Shown here one piece after another: positions 1-10,190 of a stretch of 64,000 bases of DNA. Origin of the DNA: Stictocephala bisonia (lineage: Eukaryota; Arthropoda; Insecta; Hemiptera; Membracidae); the NCBI GenBank assembly GCA_035578905.1, contig JAQJVL010000047.1, forward strand, positions 2,423,384 to 2,487,383, read 5' to 3'. Within the stretch, counting starts at the first letter, position 1. Each line of letters starts with the position of its first letter. The translations under genes were made by a program, and so were the position numbers. The notes beneath the pieces were generated by a model. The model was not told where the DNA came from, searched no databases, and saw only the letters and a list, made by a program, of their open reading frames with translations.

Positions 1-1998
1 GGATTCGGCAATTTCAAAAAAGAAAAACTGTCATGCATCGCTACTAGTAGCGAACGGTACATTTCAGTCATCCTCGAGTCATTACGATTTCGGGATTCCT
101 TACAGTTCCTTAACGCTTCTTTGGACACACTCGTGTCCAACCTAGTTACTTACGGGGCTTCCAAATTCAAAATTTTGCAACAGTGTATGACCAATACTGA
201 CTTACTTCTACGCAAAGGTGTCTTTCCCTATACTTACATGACCGATCAATCAAAATTTAACGATACTGAACTTCCTCCCAAGGAGGCGTTCTACAACGAC
301 TTGACTCAAACACACATATCTGACGAAGACTACACACATGCACAAACCGTATGGACTGCTTTTGAACTTACTACTATGAAACAGTACCACGACCTGTACC
401 TACTTACAGACGTACTATTACTGGCAGACGTGTTTGAAAACTTTAGGACGACCAGTATGACTTACTACGGTATTGACCTATGTAACGTCTACTCTGCCCC
501 CGGACTTGCATGGAATTCCATGCTAAAAATGACAGACGTAAAACTTGAATTACTCACTGACATAGATCAACAATTCTTTGTCCAGTCTGGGATCCGGGGA
601 CCGGTGTCAATGATACCCAACTGGTATGCCCAGGCCAACAACCCTTACTTGCCCGACTTTGACAACACAAAACCCATCAACTACCTACTTTATCTTGATT
701 GTAATAATTTATAATGGACCAGTATGTCTGATAGACTCCCAGAGTCTGAATTCAAGTGGATAGACCCACAAGACATTGACTTTACAAAAGTACCCGACGA
801 CTCTGACACTGGATACATTTTAGAAGTGGACCTGCACTACCCAGACTATTTACACGACTTACATTCTGACTTTCCACTAGCCCCCGAACGAAAAGTAGTG
901 ACAGACGATATGCTTTCCCCCTACTCCAAGAACCTACTTGACGAACTGAGCTATAAACATTCCAACACTGAAAAATTACTAACTACTCTCTGTGACAAAA
1001 CCAAGTACGTTTTACACTACAGGACTCTAAAACTTTACTTACAATTGGGACTTGTACTAACCAAAGTCCACAGAGCTCTAAGCTTTAAACAGTCTGCTTG
1101 GTTAGCCCCATTTATTGATTTTAATATGGAAAAAAGACAACATTCTAAAAATAACTTTGAAAAAGAGTTTTTTAAACTAATGAATAATGCGACATATGGA
1201 AAGAGTTTGGAAAATGAAAGATCTAGGATTGATTTTAAACTGGTCACTAATGAAAAGCAATTAGTTAAATGGACAGCTAGTCCCAGACTTAAAATATTTT
1301 TTGCATACAATAATCACATTGCAGGGCTAGCTTTGAAAAAACAAACAATCTTTTTAAACAGACCCATTTATGTTGGATTTACAGTGTTGGAAATTTCTAA
1401 ATTAATAATGTATAACTTCTATTACAACTGGGCCATTACAAAGTACAGGAAAAATTTTAAGCTTTGCATGACTGACACAGACTCTTTATTTTACAATGTA
1501 TATACTCCGGATGTCTACGCAGACATGAAAAACGAATTACATCTTTTTGACACTTCAGACTACCCACCTACACATCCTTGCTATAGTACTGTAAACAAAA
1601 AAGTGTTAGGAAAATTTAAAGACGAGTTAAATTCAAATCCAGCTAAAGAAATGATTGGTTTAAGAGCGAAATGCTACTCCGTCCTAAATTCAGATCTAGA
1701 GGAAAAGAAGGTGGCTAAAGGCGTCCCCCGAGTCGCGATAAAAAAACAACTAAAACACGATATGTTCAAAGACTGTTTGCTTAAACATTCGTTAAAAACA
1801 ACATCTGCTTTAAACATTCGTAGTGACAAACATAACATTTACACTCAACACATTTCCAAATTATCACTTTCCCCCTTTGACGACAAACGCTACATCTTGG
1901 AAAACGGCATAGATACACTAGCATACGAACATCACATTATCAGTAAAAAACGAGCTTTAGAACACGACCATAATTACATTAACAAAAAACTAAAATAA
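1..1998 (+). pseudogene. Polinton/Maverick DNA polymerase B, C-terminal part (broken)
   Basis: Frame 1 is open from the window edge and carries the late exonuclease and polymerase parts of a protein-primed family B DNA polymerase, the replication enzyme of Polinton/Maverick elements. Seen: FRDSLQFLNASLD near 88-126; a motif A region ending DCNNL just before 712; motif B NNATYGKSLEN near 1183-1215; motif C MTDTDSLFY near 1468-1494; a C-terminus ending at 1998. An in-frame TAA at 712-714 interrupts motif A exactly where the conserved Tyr-Gly should follow DxNNL, and the next codon is Trp. The same frame reopens and runs 424 residues from 724 with no further stop, so this is one gene with a nonsense lesion. 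The element is virus-like but here an inactive genomic copy. The 5' part lies outside the window. Confidence 0.9.
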
Positions 1999-2221
1999 AA
2001 ACCACAATGTAAATAACAATCATAATAATTAACATATCAAAGCAAACTCATCTTAACGTAAGTCGTGTAAACATTCCTGTATCTCTAAACGCTCCATCGC
2101 CCAGTCCCCCACCACATTCATTCTTATCACTAATGGCGCCAATTCCATTTTAACGGAAACATTCCTACCACTGTACGTGTATGGGTGGTCCGATGGGTCT
2201 ATGGTAGCAAATATTATAAAC

Positions 2222-2291
<70 letters not shown>

Positions 2292-2317
2292 CATGTGCGT
2301 GTGCGTGCGTGCGTGTG

Positions 2318-2349
<32 letters not shown>

Positions 2350-2922
2350 TGCGTGCGTGTGTGTTTTACTCAATCATGCAAAAACAATTGGACCCCTATT
2401 CAGCTGAAATGTTGCATGGACATTCTTATGGTCTCTGTTTAACACTTGCAATGGTATTGGTTCACCCACTCTCCCGTACACTGTCAGCATAGAAAAAGTT
2501 AGGTTAGCAAACATCAGAAAAGTAAGTCTAGCAAACAACCGAAAGGTTCATTGCTATCCTTACTTTTCCAAAAAGTTTTTAAAATTAACAAAAGTCAACA
2601 AAATGGGACATTTTGTTGAGTTTGGTAATTTTAACTGAACTTTTCGGATGTTTGCTAATTTAATTTTTTCTATATTCATTTTTTTAAAACCTAACTTTTT
2701 CTATGTTTATTGTTTTTAAACCTAACTTTTTCTCGTATTTTTTTAGTTGTATAGCAGAATGTCTATTAAACTACTAGCTGATTATTATTTTCTATGTTTA
2801 GTTTGGATGTTTACCAGCAACGGCTCTCATATTTCTAGAGAAAACAGAATTTTAGGAAACATTTTAGGTCTTTAGCTATATTAAACCTATCTTACAGTGG
2901 AATAATGTTATTTTAAAACATG
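1999..2922. other. AT-rich spacer with a microsatellite
   Basis: No gene is visible. Apart from the (TG)n tract there are several short copies of an AACCTAACTTTTTCT-like motif (2688-2735). Confidence 0.5.
2224..2363. repeat. (TG)n / (TGCG)n microsatellite
   Basis: About 60 bases of uninterrupted TG dinucleotides are followed by mixed TGCG/TG repeats. Open frames here on both strands are low-complexity Cys-Val or Thr-His runs and are not genes. Confidence 0.97.
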
Positions 2923-3389
2923 ATTATATGAAGCAAGAGACGTGGAGATTATCGGAAAGGGAGTGGAGTAGGATACAAGCGGGGGAGATGAGATTTCTAA
3001 GAGCCATCAAAGGCAAAACACGAAGAGATAGGATCCAGAATGACGAGATAAGAAGAGGTTTAACTGAAGAGAGTTTGAGAATGGGGGTGGAGAGGTCACG
3101 GTTAAGATGGTACGGGCATGTGAAGAGGATGAGACAAGAAAGAATACCTAGAAGAATGGAGGAGATGGAAGTGGTGGGCAGAAGACCCAGAGGAAGACCT
3201 AGGGGAAGATGGTTGGATGGCGTGAAAGTCGATGTGGAGAAGAGGGGGGTTGTGTGGGGGGAGGTGATGAGAAGAGAGATGTGGAATAACAAACAGGAAT
3301 GGAGAGGCTTGGTGAACGCCCGAACCCAGGAGTGAACTGGAGCGGGTTTCCGGATATGTATGTATGTATGTATGTATTATATGAAGCAA
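2923..3389 (+). mobile_element. 5'-truncated non-LTR retrotransposon with 14 bp TSD
   Basis: An insertion of about 439 bp (2937-3375) is flanked by the identical 14-mer ATTATATGAAGCAA at 2923-2936 and 3376-3389. It ends in a (TATG)n tail at about 3355-3375. The coding part (to 3335) has the C-terminus of a LINE reverse-transcriptase protein: SRLRWYGHVKRM, then RRPRGRPRGRW and a basic tail. A severe 5' truncation, microsatellite tail and target duplication are typical of target-primed reverse transcription. The apparent first Met lies in the target duplication and is not native. The frame is intact and the TSD perfect, so the insertion is young. The clade cannot be fixed from this short C-terminus. 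Confidence 0.93.
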
Positions 3390-3466
3390 TAGTGTTTTTA
3401 TGGTGGGTGTAGAGTGTGTCCTAAGGAATCGTGTGTGCAGAGGTAGGTGGATTGGTCTATTAAGAG

Positions 3467-4972
3467 TCATGTGTGTTTGGTGATTGGGTGGAATATCACA
3501 GGTTTTATGTAATGTTCAAGTGGATGGTGTATTAGAGGTGTTGTATGTTGAGTAGGTGGGTGACCAACCAAGAGTCTTATATGTAGAGTGTGTGGTAGTA
3601 TGATGTTATATTTAGTCATGTCTGCACAGTGTGTAGTTGGTTTATCATGATTTTGTATGTTTGGTAGGTGGTCCTTCAAAAGTATTATGCTTTTATGAAT
3701 AATTGGTAAGAGCTCTTTATACTCTGCAATCAAACAGTTTAGAAAAGTATCAACAACATCGGGGCCCCTATAGACTTTAGGTTGCTTTATGGGTTTACCA
3801 TCACTGTCGATAATTACGTAGCAAAAGCCAGAAGGTACGTGATGGGCAGTGTTGGTAGTGTGTGAAGTAGTAGGGTCGTTAATTGTAGTAGAAATAGGTA
3901 CAACAAAGAACTCAAAATCACAGTATATGGTGAAGGGGACTTTATGAGTTAGTATAGTTTTTCGTCTTCAAAATACATAAGTTTTTTAAAATACATAAGT
4001 TTTTCGTCTTCAGTAGGAAGTCTGGTCTTTTGTGCACCGTGTGGTGAACACAAAGGTAAGTGGTTAGTAAGTCGTGATTGAGAAGAAAATCTGTGTAGGC
4101 AGTAGTTGCAGTAGTATGAAGATGGGTTGTGTTTAGTTAAGTGAGATAAAAGTCGGGACAAGTTAGTGATCAAACAGTAGTGAGTAGTCGTGTCGGTAGT
4201 CAGTAATAGTAGGTTGATGTGTTGGACTCTAAATTTTTCTTTTGTTATTCTTAGGGGGTAAACTTCGTCGTTTTCAAAAAACGAAATACATTGACTGACA
4301 AAGTGGGATTTAATTTTTCAAATTTATCTAAATCAGTAATTTGGACAGGATAGCTAATACCACACATGTTTAATTTATTTTCACGTTTTTTGTAATATCT
4401 TATTCGCCTATTTTGGTCAGGGTACAAATGGGCAAGTACAGAGTACAGGAAACATTTTTCATCATCGTTTTTAACATTTACAACTCCGTGCATGGGGTTT
4501 GAGATTTGTTCGGGGTGGGTATATAGGAAGAAGCGTACAAAGGTTGAAATTGAACAATGAACAGATCTAGGCGTAAAACATTTTCAACTACCCACCCGCT
4601 ACCTTGACTCACCCTCTTAGCCACGCTTTCTAAAATTTTGTCAAGAGCTTCAGAGTATTGTACATCTAAAGAATCGGAAGGTAACAAAGGACGGGTTCTT
4701 CCGTGAAAGAAAGGCGAAGTGGAAATTTCCTCGTTATTAACAATTTTGGAAAATTTAATTTGAACAGAAATATACCATTTAATTCCCCCGAGCCTGTTTA
4801 GGTGGTTATTTATTTCGGACATAATTTTGTTTTTATGTTCAGTCATAACAGTAAGGAGGTCAGTTCCTGTGGTATCAAACCGAAGGGAAATGGTTACAAG
4901 GTTGTCGTATATGGAAAAGGATTCCATCTTTGGTAATATTGAAACAAATTCAAAATACCGCACAAAGAACAA
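3467..4972 (-). pseudogene. Polinton/Maverick DNA polymerase B, N-terminal part (broken)
   Basis: The minus strand carries the N-terminal half of a Polinton family B polymerase in several frames. From high to low coordinates: an N-terminal region with QGSGWVVENVLRLDLFIVQF and SSYIPTP (4972-4478); NVKNDDEKCFLYSVL, GISYPV and DLDKFEKLNP (4493-4251); a zinc-finger-like CNYCLHRFSSQSRLTNH segment (about 4130-4060); and exonuclease motif I, FTIYCDFEFFV, near 3930-3900, leading into YRGPDVVDTFLNCLIAEY (about 3765-3710). The Asp and Glu of the exonuclease DxE motif are present. Frame changes near 4490, 4250 and 3950 show inactivation. A start at about 4930 (MESF) fits better than the upstream Met. 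It is convergent with the C-terminal fragment at 1-1998, so either one element was inverted or two copies are present. Confidence 0.85.
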
Positions 4973-6842
4973 AGGTCAAAATATTGATACTGTATACGGA
5001 ACTTACTCTCGGTACATCACTTTTGAAATACCGTACAGAGAACGGTGTCCAAAATATAAAAGAGTTAAAGTATTTATGATGAGAATAATTACTGATATCG
5101 AGGAGCAAAGTGAACACACGTCTGATCAGTACGACCGCAAGAGCAGAAGTGAGACAGATTGATTGTGTTGGTCGGTTAAGTAGGGAGGTAACCAATCAGA
5201 ACGTAGAATTTGGGTCACGGGTCTGTCCAGACATGAAAACCAGTCTGACGCCTGGAGCCCTATACCCGAGTTTCGCAGCCGCTGTATGAGTCATGCACTT
5301 GTCCAGACTTGAAACTCTGATTACGTAATCCAGTGTAGTACTGTTTTAATAAATGTTCAGAAGGGACTATATACAATGTTAATTAAGTGTACGATATTAT
5401 TAAAAGAGATTGTGCAAATAAAAGACAACATACGGGATGTAAAACAACGCTTGTGGTAATGAAAATGGTTTTGATAAGAAAAGTGCGCGAGAACTATTGG
5501 ACTGCCAGTGCACCGAGCAGAGACAGTAAGTGAGATACGGTTTGTGAAATGGTAGTGAATTAGTCCTTGAGTTTCGCTATAGTACAAAGGAAGGAATTTT
5601 TGAGTATAGGAAGTGAAGGTGGGTGTGCTAGTTTCGTTATGTAAGGGGACTGATGGATTCTGGATAGGAACGTGGATAGGAAGTGAGGTAGAGGGGGGGA
5701 GTCCACAGAATTGATAATGAAAGTGACTGAAAGTAAGTAATGTATGAAGCTGGCCTAGGTAACATGTACATGCACGCAAAGGTAGCTGAAGGTTGGTGAA
5801 AATAGGAAATTTTTATAGTACATGATGATAGTTAATGAAAGAAAACATATTATACTACAGCTTGTGACCAATAACGGAAGCGAATGTGATAAAGCTCGTA
5901 CACCAGTAGACTTTTTAAGTACAGTTAAAGTAATTTAGGTTGGATAGTGCGAAGATGGTTAGGATTTCAAGGCAAGTGAATTTGAAGACATGAGGTCTCT
6001 AGGGTAAGAGCGTACGAAGTTAAGCTAGCATATTAAGTTTAGAGGATGCTTGGTGTGTTTGATACTAAAGTATCCATACGAAGTTAACTGGAAGTAGATG
6101 GGAGAGGGGTAGTTGAAGGTAGTAGTCGATGGTAGTTGAAGGATTAAAAAGTTAACAGTGAATTAAATAATAGCTGCCCCTTAATTTTTAAATAAAACGT
6201 GTATTGCGGGTTGACTAGAGTGTTAAGTATGTACCCAACCGTGATTAGATAGATAAGTATAGGTAGGATATATGTTAAAGGAAGCCGTATATCAGTACCC
6301 GAAGTTAAGAGCGCATGTTATATAAGAAAGCTAGGTTAACAGTGTATTTAATAAAAGTTCAGAACAATTAAATTCAAAATAAATTGAAATAGGTAGGCTA
6401 ATGGTGCATGTGAGAAAGATTACTTGTAATGTAGGGAGGGAGGCAACCAATCAGAGCGTAGCTTATGGGTGCGCATGCGCGCCAGACCAGTAGCCGACGG
6501 GTGCATCGTAGGTGAAGAGCGTACGAAGGTAGCCGACAGTCACCAGAAGTACACGAAAGCATTTTATATAGTATAACAAGGAAATGATCGCCATGTGGGA
6601 AAAAGAGTGTATTTTATATAGTATAACGAGGGAATTTGAGGGAAATTTGAGAAGGGGAATTACCACCAGGGATTTCCCTTCCGAAGGCGCCATGTTTTCA
6701 AAAGGATGCGATTAGTATTGCTAAGTTTTGCCACCAGGTGCGCTGTGACATTTGTTATAGTGTATGTATGAAATAATACATTTGTTATAGTGTATATTGC
6801 CACAGAGTAGCAAGTCCCTTCGCATGCACCACCCGCGCATCG

Positions 6843-6962
6843 GTGTGATCGGGTCGAGAGCACGGCATTGTTGCTTGGGGCGCTGCGATCGAGTCGAAAG
6901 CACGGCATTGCCACCAGGTGCACTGCGGTCGATTAGCATTGCCGCTAGGTGCGCTGCGATCA
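6843..6962. repeat. ~40 bp tandem repeat, about 3 units
   Basis: Units begin GTGATCGGGTCGAGAGCACG (6843), GCGATCGAGTCGAAAGCACG (6883) and GCGGTCGATTAGCATTGCC (6923). Each continues with GCATTG and a GGTGC/GGGC-GCT box. GC content is higher than in the flanks. Confidence 0.7.
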
Positions 6963-7364
6963 TGTCAGCCATATAGAGTATTACGTTTGTTATAGTGTAT
7001 ATATGGAATATTGCATTTGTTGTAGTGTATATATGAGTATGGTAACAACGCGCATGCACGCCAGACCAGCAGCCGACGTGTGCATCGTAGGCTAAGAGCG
7101 TACGAAGGTAGCTGACGGTAATAATCGAAGTTTAAAAGTGCATTTATTATAGTACATATATAAAAGACCGCCATCTTTTTTCATTTTATATAGTATAACG
7201 GGGAAAAGGTTAGGAGTGTATTTTATATAGTATAACAAGGGAAATTCCGCCGTCTTGAAAAAGTGCATTTTACATAGTATGATGTGGGAAATGTGAGGGA
7301 AATTTGGGAATTTGGAGGGAATTTTTGGGAGGGAAAATTCCCACGGGGGTTGGTACCACTACTT

Positions 7365-7445
7365 CCGTTTCCGGCGGCCATCTTGGATCCACTTCCAGTC
7401 GCCATCTTGGATCCGGTCACGTGACCGCTCTCGACCAATCAGAGG
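7365..7445. promoter_or_regulatory. GC-rich block with two YY1-like sites and an E-box
   Basis: Two copies of GCCATCTTGGATCC (about 7376 and 7401) match the reverse complement of the YY1/PHO core. They are followed by the palindrome GGTCACGTGACC, which contains a CACGTG E-box. No gene start is visible beside them, so this could be a transposon promoter. Factor binding is inference from motifs. Confidence 0.35.
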
Positions 7446-7560
7446 CCAGAAAAGTGAGTCTCGCTCGCCCACATATTCACTACATGGAAATGAGTTCAGT
7501 AAGAAAAAAATGGAGAAACAGCAAATAACAGAGCATGGTTGAGGAAAATAACGAAGATAG

Positions 7561-8532
7561 TTAAGACAATTTTAGTTCAATTAGAAACGTACATCATGGT
7601 ATAAGGTGTTAAATAAAGTGACAACAAATTTTGATAAATCCTTTTCCTGTACTAATTATTTCAAACATACTATTAAGAAATCTTACAAATATATTGAAAA
7701 TAATTGTGAAAGTTTATACATCCTTTACACCCATTTACATATGTTGGTAAAGGTCCCCCAATTACCAACAGATATATACTCCTGAAAAGCAATAAATCAA
7801 TCATCTCTTTACTGAAAACAGAAAAATCCTGCATGAAGTGTTGAACAAATTTGGTAATATTATTTTATACTGAGTGATAAAAAACGTTAATCCAGTTATC
7901 AATATGGAAAAGATTAGGCCTGTGTCAGCACCTCCCCACAGAAACTCCCTGACACTGTAGAGGCACTTAGGCAAGACATTTGTTCAACCGTCAACTAAAT
8001 AGAATTGCCCAACCTTAAAATTTAGGTTTCAAATTATCTGGTAAAAGGTCATATAGTCTTACATCACTGGATAAAGGGTGACATTAAAACATTGTTTTGT
8101 CTAATCTAATGTATAAGTTATTAAGTACACGTAGATTATATCTTGAGATACAGAGAGAAAAATATAATTAATTCACTTAAAAGAATACCGATGGATTTGT
8201 CATTACAGCATGATTCAACCTTACAGTAATTTTTGATACCCTCTCCAATCATGCATAACTCATTTAATAACTTTTAATACACATTATTATATTTTAATAT
8301 TTTGATGGTGAAATACATGTTAAAAGCTACTTGTAAATAAAAGGACAGTTACTACAAAGGACTAGCTGTTTACCCATACCTTGCTACAGGATTAACATAT
8401 AAACAGTAATGTTTTAGTTTATTTCAAACTTTAAATTTGAAAAAGCATCACTTACCCTATTTCAAAAGTGTTAATTTTATTTGTTTTTATCTAACATCTG
8501 ATGGTGTAAAATAAATAAAGTAACTTGTTCAC
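7561..8532. other. AT-rich intronic or intergenic sequence, nothing recognised
   Basis: No open frame with family resemblance and no clear repeat was seen. If the pyd3 gene is intact, this lies in its third intron. Confidence 0.5.
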
Positions 8533-9219
8533 AACTTGCGAGGTTTACCGTGGCACTTGGCCTGAGCGTGAGGTTAATAATACTAGGAGTAGAGGAGTAC
8601 AGTCCCCACAACTGTTGTACCCCTTCATCATGTGACTGATCTCTTAGTTCCCAATTTTCCCGCTGAGATGTGCTTGCATGGCCTCTCTTTGTAGAAAAGT
8701 ATTTCCTTTCGTCTCTGTTATTTGTCTACATTAATTATTACAGCCAATCAGAAAGGTTGTTTTCATTTTATATTTTAACTAAATGACCTCTTATTGCTAA
8801 AATAAACACAACCTATGCTGTCTGCAGAGTCTGCTTTGGAAATCGGCAATTTATAAAATACTTATAATCAATAAATGAAATTATAATACTATCAATAAAT
8901 CTATAAACAAATAAAACAAAAATAACTTTAAACACATGATCTATTAATTAGTAATAATTGTTACTGTAATCAATAAAAACAACTAAAGTAAAAAAACGAG
9001 TTAATGATCTTATGTAATTTTTAATAGAACAAATTTTTAAATTGCACCAGAGGAAAAACAATAACGAGGTTAAGTGAGGTTATAAACAATAATTAGAATA
9101 TCAGATGATTTTATTTTCCATGTGGCACACACTGACTCGGCGGCTCCTCCTACTCCTTTAAATTTCAGTAAGTCTACTGCGCATCGCCTAGTCAAGTGCC
9201 ACGGTAAGCCTCGCGAGTT
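8533..9219. mobile_element. Non-autonomous DNA transposon with ~27 bp TIRs
   Basis: The left end AACTTGCGAGGTTTACCGTG continues GCACTTG. The right end, reverse-complemented, reads AACTCGCGAGGCTTACCGTG and continues GCACTTG. That gives 25 of 27 identical bases; a weaker GGAGTAGAGGAG/GGAGTAGGAGGAG pairing lies further inside. The ~690 bp interior has no transposase. I could not find a convincing target-site duplication, so the superfamily is not assigned. Confidence 0.8.
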
Positions 9220-9423
9220 ATACATTATCACTGAAAATTTAAAAGCCTCTGGGGTGGAGCCCTTGAGTTGGAAGTGAATGAAACCATACCAAAAACCTTC
9301 CTAGGAATGAATTCTACAACTTTCTAAAGTATCATGGTGATCCAATGAGTGGTTTAGTAATGCATAAAGGACACACACACATACATTTGGTATGGTAAGT
9401 CCAACAAACACACATAGCTGCAG

Positions 9424-9521
9424 ACTTTGCAATCTGCAGCTGCATGGATCATCTTAGAAACAGCAATGTGTATGGCATCAAACTGTTCACTTATAGGATG
9501 TGATGTATCTGCTACAATACT
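9424..9521 (-). pseudogene. Partial duplicate of pyd3 exon 3
   Basis: About 98 bp match exon 3 of the beta-ureidopropionase gene (10036-10190) at roughly 93-95% identity and remain open in the same frame on the minus strand (SIVADTSHPISEQ...AVSKMIHAAADCKV). The copy lacks both the start of the exon with its acceptor and the C-terminal LCLQEAW part with its donor, so it cannot be spliced as an equivalent exon. It lies downstream of the true exon 3 in gene orientation and looks like a local tandem duplication. Confidence 0.85.
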
Positions 9522-9548
9522 TCTCACTACTCAATAAGTAGTGAGAAT
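9522..9548. repeat. Short perfect hairpin
   Basis: TCTCACTACT, five bases (CAATA), then AGTAGTGAGA: ten-base perfect arms at the edge of the exon-3 duplicate. It may mark the rearrangement breakpoint. Confidence 0.6.
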
Positions 9549-10035
9549 ACTTATAGACTAGAGAATACTTAGACTTAGCCCATTCAGTAGCGTACTACAC
9601 ACAACCCTCTACAGTAACTGATAAAACTGAAAGTAGTAGTAGTCATAGTAGGGTTTATTTTTAATTTATCTAAGCTAAAAGTAAGTACCTCTTATCAAAA
9701 TTTTAAAAGATCAAATTGATGTAATGTCCACTAGACAATGTACAATATTGTAATAGGCTTCGTCAAGTTGTAAACCATATTAATCTGATAAACTAAGAAG
9801 ATTGCTATAAAGGTTGATAAGGTTTTTTTTTGTTTGAGAGTATGTCTGAGTAACAAATTTATAAAATCTATGTTTTCGATGGGACTAACTGAGCTAAACA
9901 TGGGTAAAAAGTTAATGTTATTAAAAAATGTGTCAGCATCTTAACAAATATAATAAGTAAGTATTTATCTCCATAATAAGTTTAAATGTGTATTATTCTA
10001 ATTTCATTTTTATATTTAAATGCAATATTACTTAC

Positions 10036-10190
10036 TCCAAGCTTCTTGTAAACAAAGGACATTGACTTTGCAATCTGCAGCTGCATGGATCATCTTAGAA
10101 ACAGCATTGTGTATGGCATCCCGCTGTTCACTTATAGGATGAGATGTATCCGCTACAATACTATTTTGGATCACTCCAACTCGCACAATC
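10036..10190 (-). CDS. pyd3: pyd3 exon 3
   Basis: 155 bp from acceptor CACTGTAG to donor GTAAGT. It encodes IVRVGVIQNSIVAD and the end VNVLCLQEAW with the presumed catalytic Glu (residue 114 of this model). This is the exon copied at 9424-9521. Confidence 0.9.

Larger units (their letters stand above)
5163..7560. repeat. Repeat-rich, purine-skewed block with duplicated segments
   Basis: No recognisable gene. A ~70 bp segment beginning GCGCATGC and containing CCAGACCAG, CCGACG, TGCATCGTAGG and AAGAGCGTACGAAGGTAGC occurs at about 6468-6538 and again at 7049-7119. A shorter repeat (GTAGGGAGG with AACCAATCAGA) is at about 5181 and 6429. Variants of ATTTGTTATAGTGTATAT occur near 6750, 6780, 6983 and 7013, and ATTTTATATAGTATAAC near 6563, 6610, 7183 and 7213. 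The plus strand is G+A-rich between about 5600 and 6500. It may be the non-coding terminal part of the neighbouring Polinton or another element; I cannot decide. Confidence 0.6.

Noticed and set aside
2053..2492. Several 76-106 codon open frames over the TG repeat, Cys/Val- or Thr/His-rich
   Set aside because: They are translations of a microsatellite with no non-repetitive protein signal.
5357..5779. 140-codon minus-strand open frame rich in Ser, Thr, His and Phe
   Set aside because: No family resemblance, and it lies on the complement of a purine-rich tract, which removes stop codons by composition.
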